From positions 2,170,001 to 2,234,000 of the forward strand of contig OZ245724.1 in the NCBI GenBank assembly GCA_965227035.1: a stretch of DNA of 64,000 bases, given 5' to 3'. Of this stretch, positions 59,085 to 64,000 are shown one piece after another. Each line of letters begins with the position of its first letter. The first letter of the stretch is position 1. Origin of the DNA: CBDDFQ01 sp965227035 (GTDB lineage Bacteria; Pseudomonadota; Gammaproteobacteria; Burkholderiales; Burkholderiaceae_C). The notes beneath the pieces are model-generated. The model searched no databases. It saw nothing but the letters and a program-made list of their open reading frames with translations, and was not told where the DNA came from. Position numbers and translations under genes: made by a program.

Positions 59085-60641
59085 ATGCCTATAGATGCGC
59101 AGTCCGCAGCGCTCATCATCCGACATGCACACGTCCTTTGTCTGGATGACGGAAACCATGAATGGGACAACGCGGACATTGTGATGGTCGATGGGCGAAT
59201 CGTAGCAATTGGCCCGGACGCCGCGACGAAATGGACCGGATCGGTCGAGCGAACCATAGACGCCAAAGGCATGCTGGCCATGCCGGGACTGATCAACGCG
59301 CATTTCCATTCGCCGGGGAATCTCATGAAAGGCGCGCTAGATGGATTGCCGCTTGAGTTGTTCATGTTGTACGAGGTTCCCCCGCTGGCGGACGAGGGTT
59401 CGGCGTTGGGTCAGGATCTTTCACGACTGACGTATGTTCGGACCATGATTGGCGCGCTCGAGATGCTCAGGCGCGGGATCACGACAGTTCACGACGATGC
59501 GTATCACGTGCCGGTCGTCACCCGCGAAAACATCGACGCGATCATGCAGGCTTATTCCGATTCGGGCATTCGCGCAGCCGTTGCAATCGACCAGCCGAAC
59601 ATCGTCGAATACGACAAGTATCCGTACCTCAGAGAACTCCTGCCCCTCGAGGAAAAAGAGCGCATGGATGCGTCTCCGTTTCAGTCGGCCGAAGAGCTCG
59701 TTTCGCTCTACGAATATCTGATCGGCAAGTGGCACGGCACCCAGAACGGGCGCCTCTCTGCGGCCGTTTCCTGCTCGGCCCCCCAGCGCGTGACCAAAGA
59801 GTATTTCCGCGCCCTCTCCGCGCTGTCGAAGCAGCACGACATACCCTTCAACATCCACATTCTCGAGACGCGGCTGCAGAGAGTATTGGGGCAGGAAGTG
59901 TTCGGTCAATCGCTCGTGAAATATGTTCACGAGCTGGGGCTGCTGGACGAGCGAATGATGGTGATTCACTCCATCTGGGTCGACGACGAAGATATCGCCC
60001 TGCTCGCGCAAAGTGGCTGCACCGTCGCGCACAACCCGGTCTGCAATCTGCGACTTGGCAGCGGCGTCATGCCCTGGAGAAAACTCATGGATGCCGGCGT
60101 TCCGATTTGCCTCGGAACCGACGAAATGAACACCGACGACACGACCAACCTGTGGTTCGTTGCCAAGGTCGCAGGAATGATTCATTCGCTATCCAACGAC
60201 GAACCTTCCCAATGGTCGCAGGCGGCGGAAGTTCTGAATGCAGCCACTCGCGGAGGTGCTCGCGCCATCCGCCGTAGTGCCGATCTGGGCCAGCTTCGCG
60301 AAGGATTCATCGCCGACATCTGCCTGATCGATCTGGACACGCATGCCTTCACCCCGCTCAATTCGCTGATTCGCCAACTCGTCTATTGCGAGGACGGCTC
60401 GTCCGTGCGAATGACCATCGTGAACGGGAAAATCGTGTTCGAGCAAGGAAAGATAGCGGGTGTCGATGAGAAAGCATTGCGCGCAGAAGCAAGAGCGCTC
60501 ACGGCAAAACTCGCGTCAGCCACAGATGCGCTCAACGCCGATGCAGCTCGGCTGGCCCCTTACTACATCGAAATGCTCAGGCGAGCTCGAGAAGTCGACG
60601 TCGGAATGGATCGCCGGCTATCTGGAATGGATCGTGCTTAG
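59085..60641 (+). CDS. AtzA/TrzN-type amidohydrolase (deaminase or dechlorinase family)
   Basis: 518 residues. Metal-dependent TIM-barrel hydrolase: HFH at 73-75 (two metal ligands), a His in IHILET, HS near 306, and the metal Asp in GTDEMNTDD near 344. This is the subtype-III amidohydrolase group (guanine deaminase, AtzA, TrzN, SAH deaminase), which removes amino or halide groups from nitrogen heterocycles. The exact substrate is unknown; the weak ribosome site suggests tuned expression. The gene faces the GntR-racemase-deacetylase operon and is followed after 40 bases by a TRAP binding protein, probably one operon. Confidence 0.88.
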   Translation: MPIDAQSAALIIRHAHVLCLDDGNHEWDNADIVMVDGRIVAIGPDAATKWTGSVERTIDAKGMLAMPGLINAHFHSPGNLMKGALDGLPLELFMLYEVPPLADEGSALGQDLSRLTYVRTMIGALEMLRRGITTVHDDAYHVPVVTRENIDAIMQAYSDSGIRAAVAIDQPNIVEYDKYPYLRELLPLEEKERMDASPFQSAEELVSLYEYLIGKWHGTQNGRLSAAVSCSAPQRVTKEYFRALSALSKQHDIPFNIHILETRLQRVLGQEVFGQSLVKYVHELGLLDERMMVIHSIWVDDEDIALLAQSGCTVAHNPVCNLRLGSGVMPWRKLMDAGVPICLGTDEMNTDDTTNLWFVAKVAGMIHSLSNDEPSQWSQAAEVLNAATRGGARAIRRSADLGQLREGFIADICLIDLDTHAFTPLNSLIRQLVYCEDGSSVRMTIVNGKIVFEQGKIAGVDEKALRAEARALTAKLASATDALNADAARLAPYYIEMLRRAREVDVGMDRRLSGMDRA

Positions 60642-60681
60642 TCACCGTGTTCTCTCAATCCAACAGACCCGGAGGTATCCC

Positions 60682-61776
60682 ATGTCCCGTTCCCCCTCGA
60701 TCCTCGCCTGCATGGGCAAGCTCGTCGGCCGCGCTGCCCTGACAGCCGCGACCGCAGCCACGATCGCCGCAGCCCCCTCGATCGCAATGGCAGACGGCCC
60801 TACCGGTATGCGCGTTGCCGGTAATTTCTCCTCGAATACCAAGCACGTCGACGCTATCGAACGACCCTTCTTCACGGCGCTGCCCAAGCTGGCCGACCTG
60901 CCCTTCGTGGTCAATTACAACGCCATGGACACCGTCGGCGTGAATGCAGCCGATGCCCTGCGCCTGCTACGTAACGGCACCTTCGACGTGATGAGCGTGC
61001 AGATCGGCATGGCCTCGCGTGACGACCCCTTCTTCGAAGGCCTGGACCTGATCGGCGTATCGACCGACATGAAAGACCTGCGCAAAGCGGTCGACGCCTA
61101 TCGCAAGGTGTTCGACGAGCGTCTGCAACGCCGCTTCAACGCCAAGGTCATGACCCTCTGGCCCTTCGGTCCCCAGGTGTTCTATTGCAGCAAGCCGATC
61201 AACTCGCTCGACGACATCAAGGGCCTGAAGGTTCGCAGCTTCACGCCTTCCATGGCAGCGCTCATCGAGTATCTCGGCGGCACGCCCATCACAATGCAGT
61301 TCTCGGACGTCTACCCTTCGCTGCAACGCGGCGTTGCCGACTGCGGCGTGACCTCGCCCTCGTCGGGCAACTCCGGCAAATGGCCTGAAGTCACCTCGTA
61401 CTTCCTGCCGCTGTCGGTGTCGGGATCGGTCCAGGGCCACTTCATGAACCTCGACTACTGGAACAAGTTCACCCCCGAACAAAAGGCCAAGGTCGAAGCC
61501 GGCTTCCGCAAGATGGAAGATGAAATGTGGTCGCTCGCAGAACGCACCAATGGCGATGCTGCGAACTGCAACATCGGCGTCGAGCCCTGCAAGGAAGGCA
61601 CGAAGTTCAAGATGAAGCTCGTGACCGTGTCTCCCAAAGACGTCCAGAAAATCAAGACTGCGGTAACCGCAACCGTGCTGCCGGTCTGGAAGGCGTCCTG
61701 CAACAAGGTCGACCCGAACTGCACCAAGACCTGGAACGAAACCGTCGGCAAGGCGCGCGGATTCGAAATCAAGTAA
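60682..61776 (+). CDS. TRAP transporter substrate-binding protein, DctP family
   Basis: 364 residues; GGAGG before ATG 60682; a signal peptide (about 1-36) ends in SIAMA. DctP family traits: NGTFDVMSVQIG near 95-110, INSLDDIKGLKVRSFTPS near 173-190, and the CGVTSPSSG region. Cysteine-rich near the end (two close pairs), possibly disulphide bonded. The gene is richer in GCC, CTG, ACC and AAG than its neighbours, suggesting strong expression. No small or large TRAP membrane subunits lie in the window, so the partner is elsewhere. Confidence 0.88.
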   Translation: MSRSPSILACMGKLVGRAALTAATAATIAAAPSIAMADGPTGMRVAGNFSSNTKHVDAIERPFFTALPKLADLPFVVNYNAMDTVGVNAADALRLLRNGTFDVMSVQIGMASRDDPFFEGLDLIGVSTDMKDLRKAVDAYRKVFDERLQRRFNAKVMTLWPFGPQVFYCSKPINSLDDIKGLKVRSFTPSMAALIEYLGGTPITMQFSDVYPSLQRGVADCGVTSPSSGNSGKWPEVTSYFLPLSVSGSVQGHFMNLDYWNKFTPEQKAKVEAGFRKMEDEMWSLAERTNGDAANCNIGVEPCKEGTKFKMKLVTVSPKDVQKIKTAVTATVLPVWKASCNKVDPNCTKTWNETVGKARGFEIK

Positions 61777-61837
61777 ATCTGGTTCTCGCTAATTAACTAG
61801 TTCGAAAGTTCGCGTTTCCGACGCTAACTTCGCAACG

Positions 61838-61880
61838 AAGGCTGCTGCCGGGTCGCTCCGGTTCGCAGCCTTTTCTTTTT
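61838..61880 (+). terminator. intrinsic terminator after the TRAP gene
   Basis: Stem AAGGCTGC (61838-61845) with GCAGCCTT (61865-61872), inner CCGG pairing, followed by TTTTCTTTTTT. Ends the amidohydrolase-TRAP unit about 60 bases after the stop. Confidence 0.85.
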
Positions 61881-61927
61881 TAGGACAGGAAACCGGGAAA
61901 TCCCGTGCTTCTTAGGGTTCGCGCGTC

Positions 61928-61955
61928 TTGATCGAGCCACTTCGAACGCTATAAT
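61928..61955 (+). promoter_or_regulatory. rpsU promoter
   Basis: TTGATC (61928-61933) and a perfect TATAAT (61950-61955) with a 16-base spacer, about 73 bases before the rpsU ATG. The good -10 element and the position after a terminator make it the likely main promoter of rpsU and the YqeY-domain gene. Confidence 0.7.
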
Positions 61956-62028
61956 CCGAGGCTTTGCTGGCAAAAACCCGCGCGGGGCCCGATCTTCCCC
62001 ACGCACATTATTGAAAACTCATTACGTA

Positions 62029-62241
62029 ATGACCACCATCCGTGTTAAAGAAAACGAGCCCTTCGACGTGGCTCTGCGCCGTTTCAAGCGCACCATCGAA
62101 AAACTGGGCCTGCTGACCGATCTGCGCGCTCGCGAGTTCTACGAAAAACCCACCGCCGAGCGCAAGCGCAAAAAGGCAGCAGCAGTGAAACGCCATTACA
62201 AGCGCGTTCGCAGCATGCAACTGCCGAAAAAGCTTTATTAA
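62029..62241 (+). CDS. rpsU: 30S ribosomal protein S21
   Basis: 70 residues; [25 protein letters not shown] is the bS21 start, followed by the basic [15 protein letters not shown] region that contacts 16S rRNA close to the anti-Shine-Dalgarno. The 30 bases before the ATG contain no purine-rich Shine-Dalgarno, which is unusual for such an abundant protein (see findings). The common neighbours dnaG and rpoD are absent. Confidence 0.97.
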
Positions 62242-62297
62242 GCTCGGCGCTCCAAACGCTGTGTTGCTCTAGCAATCCAGCGCGGCCAAAAGCCTTC

Positions 62298-62345
62298 AAA
62301 GGCCTGCACGAGGACGCTCGAGCAGGCCTTTTATCTTTGCGGCGC
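62298..62345 (+). terminator. intrinsic terminator after rpsU
   Basis: AAAGGCCTGC (62298-62307) pairs with GCAGGCCTTT (62332-62341) followed by TTTATCTTT. It begins 57 bases after the rpsU stop and precedes the YqeY-domain gene, so read-through would be needed to reach that gene from the rpsU promoter. Confidence 0.8.
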
Positions 62346-62390
62346 AGACCCATCTATCAGCCTGATTGCACATCATCGAAGGAAATAAAA

Positions 62391-62852
62391 GTGTCACTCA
62401 AAGAACAAATCACCGAAGACATGAAGAACGCCATGCGTGCCAAAGACAGCGAGCGCCTGGGCACCATCCGTCTTTTGCTGGCTGCCATGAAGCAAAAAGA
62501 GGTCGATGAACGTGTGGAGTTGGACGACACCGCAGTTATCGCCATCGTCGACAAGCTGATCAAGCAGCGCAAGGACTCGATCGCCGCTTTCGATCAGGCC
62601 GGCAGAGCCGATCTATCGGCCAAGGAAGCGTCCGAGATGACCGTGCTGCAGGCCTACCTGCCGCAGCGTCTCAGCGCCGATGAAATCGCCGCAGAAGTGA
62701 AGGCTATCGTGGCTGGAATTGCCGCAGAACTGGGCCGCGCGCCGGCTGGGGGCGACATGGGCAAGATCATGGGCGCGGTGAAGGCCAAGCTGGCCGGCAA
62801 GGCCGATATGGGTCAGGTGTCCGCTGCGGTGAAGGCGGCGCTAGCGGGCTAA
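62391..62852 (+). CDS. GatB/YqeY-domain protein
   Basis: 153 residues from GTG, with GAAGGAAATA just upstream. MSLKEQITEDMKNAMRAKDSERLGTIRLLLAAMKQKEVDERVEL is the start of the YqeY family, related to the tail domain of GatB (aminoacyl-tRNA amidotransferase). Role in translation quality control is suspected. It follows rpsU, as in many proteobacteria. Confidence 0.95.
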   Translation: MSLKEQITEDMKNAMRAKDSERLGTIRLLLAAMKQKEVDERVELDDTAVIAIVDKLIKQRKDSIAAFDQAGRADLSAKEASEMTVLQAYLPQRLSADEIAAEVKAIVAGIAAELGRAPAGGDMGKIMGAVKAKLAGKADMGQVSAAVKAALAG

Positions 62853-62891
62853 CCATGCACCGGCACCGGAAGCCGGCAAAGCACCACAAGA

Positions 62892-62915
62892 AAAAAGGCC
62901 CCTCGGGGCCTTTTT
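62892..62915. terminator. bidirectional terminator between YqeY gene and pmbA
   Basis: GGCCCC-TC-GGGGCC (62897-62910) with A residues before and T residues after on both strands, so it can end both the rightward YqeY-domain message and the leftward pmbA message. Confidence 0.85.
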
Positions 62916-62930
62916 CATGAGTGGCGAGCG

Positions 62931-64000
62931 TCAGGACCCCGCCACCTTCATCTTGTTGATCAGAATCGAGCCGACCGTCTTCGCGCCGTAGTTGTAGGCG
63001 TCAGATCCCACCGCCTGAATGCCCAGCAGCATGTCTTTCATATTGCCGGCAATGGTGATTTCCTGAACCGGGTAGGCAATGACGCCCTTCTCGACCCAGA
63101 AGCCGCTCGCACCGCGCGAGTAGTCGCCGGTCACGTAATTCACGCCAGATCCCATGAGTTCGGTCACCAGCAGACCGGTGCCCAGCTTGCGCAGCATTTC
63201 GTCCAGATCGTCCGATGCCTTGGTGAGCTTCGAAGTCAGGATCAGGTTGTGCGATCCACCGGCATTGCCAGTGGTTTTCATGCCCAGCTTGCGAGCCGAA
63301 TAGCTGCCCAGGAAGTAGCCCTGAACCTTGCCTTCGTCGACCACGTTACGGGCCTGCACGCGAACGCCCTCTTCATCGAACGGCGAGCTGCCCTTGCCTT
63401 TGAGCAGGAACGGATCTTCCTCGATCTGAATGTGCTTGGGGAACACGCGCTTGCCCATCGAATCGAGCAGGAACGAGCTCTTTCGATAGAGCGATCCACC
63501 GCTTACTGCCTGCACAAATGCGCCGAGCAGTCCGGCAGCCAGGGGCGATTCGAAAAGCACCGGGCATTCCACAGTCGCAGGCTTGCGCGATTTGAGTCGG
63601 CTCAGCGCGCGTTCCGCTGCGTATCGACCTACGGCTTCCGGCGATGCCAGATCGGCCGCGCTGCGCATCGAGCTGTACCAGGCGTCGCGCTGCATGTCGC
63701 CTTTCTTGCCGGGCAAGGAAGCGATGGGCGCCACCGACAGCGAGTGACGCGAGCTGGCGTACCCGCCACGGAATCCGCGTGTGTGCGCGCTGAAAAAATG
63801 CGATTGCTGGGCCGAAACGCCAGCACCTTCGCTGTTGGTGATTCGCTTGTCGGTAGACAACGCGGCAGCTTCGCATTCAAGGGCGATTTTTGCGGCTTCT
63901 TCGCTGGTGATTGCCCACGGGTGGAACAGATCCAGATCGCGATGTTCCGTTGCGATGTCGTTCGCATCGGGCAGCCCGGAAAACGTGTCTTCAGCGGTGA
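62931..64000 (-). CDS. pmbA: metalloprotease PmbA/TldE, 5' part outside window
   Basis: Open to the right edge; 356 codons visible including the C-terminus. The part near 63960-63990 reads TAEDTFSGLPDAND and DLDLFHPW, a PmbA/TldE region, followed by RITNSEGAGVSAQQ and TRGFRGGYASSRHS. TldD/PmbA is a heterodimeric protease active on modified peptides (microcin B17 precursor) and CcdA. PmbA itself has no HExxxH metal site; TldD carries it, and is not seen here. The frame is open from the edge, so a start inside the window is not expected. Confidence 0.94.
   Translation of the reverse strand, partial: TAEDTFSGLPDANDIATEHRDLDLFHPWAITSEEAAKIALECEAAALSTDKRITNSEGAGVSAQQSHFFSAHTRGFRGGYASSRHSLSVAPIASLPGKKGDMQRDAWYSSMRSAADLASPEAVGRYAAERALSRLKSRKPATVECPVLFESPLAAGLLGAFVQAVSGGSLYRKSSFLLDSMGKRVFPKHIQIEEDPFLLKGKGSSPFDEEGVRVQARNVVDEGKVQGYFLGSYSARKLGMKTTGNAGGSHNLILTSKLTKASDDLDEMLRKLGTGLLVTELMGSGVNYVTGDYSRGASGFWVEKGVIAYPVQEITIAGNMKDMLLGIQAVGSDAYNYGAKTVGSILINKMKVAGS

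Overview
The window is a gene-dense, roughly 60 % GC chromosomal segment of a Gram-negative proteobacterium. Gene content and order point to a betaproteobacterium of the order Burkholderiales: a complete 14-gene nuoA-N operon followed by DUF2818, NUDIX and DUF1178 genes, the order tpiA-secG-tRNA-Leu(GAG)-nuoA, mutL and miaA close together, and an aerobic, nitrate-assimilating, tripartite-efflux lifestyle. The genus cannot be fixed from the sequence alone. I see no insertion sequence, prophage, integrase or CRISPR array, and no intergenic stretch exceeds 300 bases.

Layout. 1-2.9 kb: end of a glycine-zipper lipoprotein gene, a DedA membrane protein, and mutL divergent from dedA. 3.2-10.6 kb: a rightward run of a lipoprotein hydrolase, a Bcr/CflA drug exporter, miaA, and a three-gene ABC/AttH module (LolD-like ATPase, FtsX-type permease, secreted AttH/CrtC-like protein). 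10.6-15.5 kb: a leftward marR - outer-membrane factor - emrA - emrB operon with a strong promoter overlapped by a palindromic operator; an MsbA-like ABC exporter diverges from it. 17.4-33.4 kb: complex I operon (nuoA to nuoN, leftward) with its distal DUF2818, NUDIX and DUF1178 genes. 33.4-38.7 kb: tRNA-Leu, secG, tpiA, a quinone oxidoreductase, pnp and rpsO, all leftward, with a highly structured rpsO-pnp spacer. 38.8-43 kb: aminotransferase, amino-acid-type binding protein, a small heat-shock protein and tsaD.

43-56.5 kb is a complete nitrate assimilation operon: a NIT-ANTAR (NasR-type) antiterminator gene, a leader with a hexaloop hairpin and a very strong intrinsic terminator, then nrtA-nrtB-nrtD (uptake), nirB-nirD (nitrite to ammonia), nasA (nitrate to nitrite), ybiB, cobA (siroheme for NirB) and a HI0933-type flavoprotein. 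Many junctions overlap by 1-4 bases, so the operon is translationally coupled. 56.5-61.8 kb is a small catabolic locus: a GntR regulator, an Asp/Glu/hydantoin-racemase-like protein that lacks both expected catalytic cysteines, and a PuuE-like cyclic amidase face an AtzA/TrzN-type amidohydrolase and an orphan TRAP binding protein. 61.9-64 kb: rpsU, a YqeY-domain gene and the 3' part of pmbA.

Best candidates for something new: the racemase-like/deacetylase/amidohydrolase/TRAP locus with its helically phased promoter repeats; the NIT-ANTAR attenuator with a visible A1/G4 hexaloop; the multi-branched RNA between rpsO and pnp; and the 17-histidine loop in NuoL. The nitrate and catabolic loci sit between tsaD and rpsU, genes that are often adjacent and divergent, which suggests that about 19 kb was acquired at this point.
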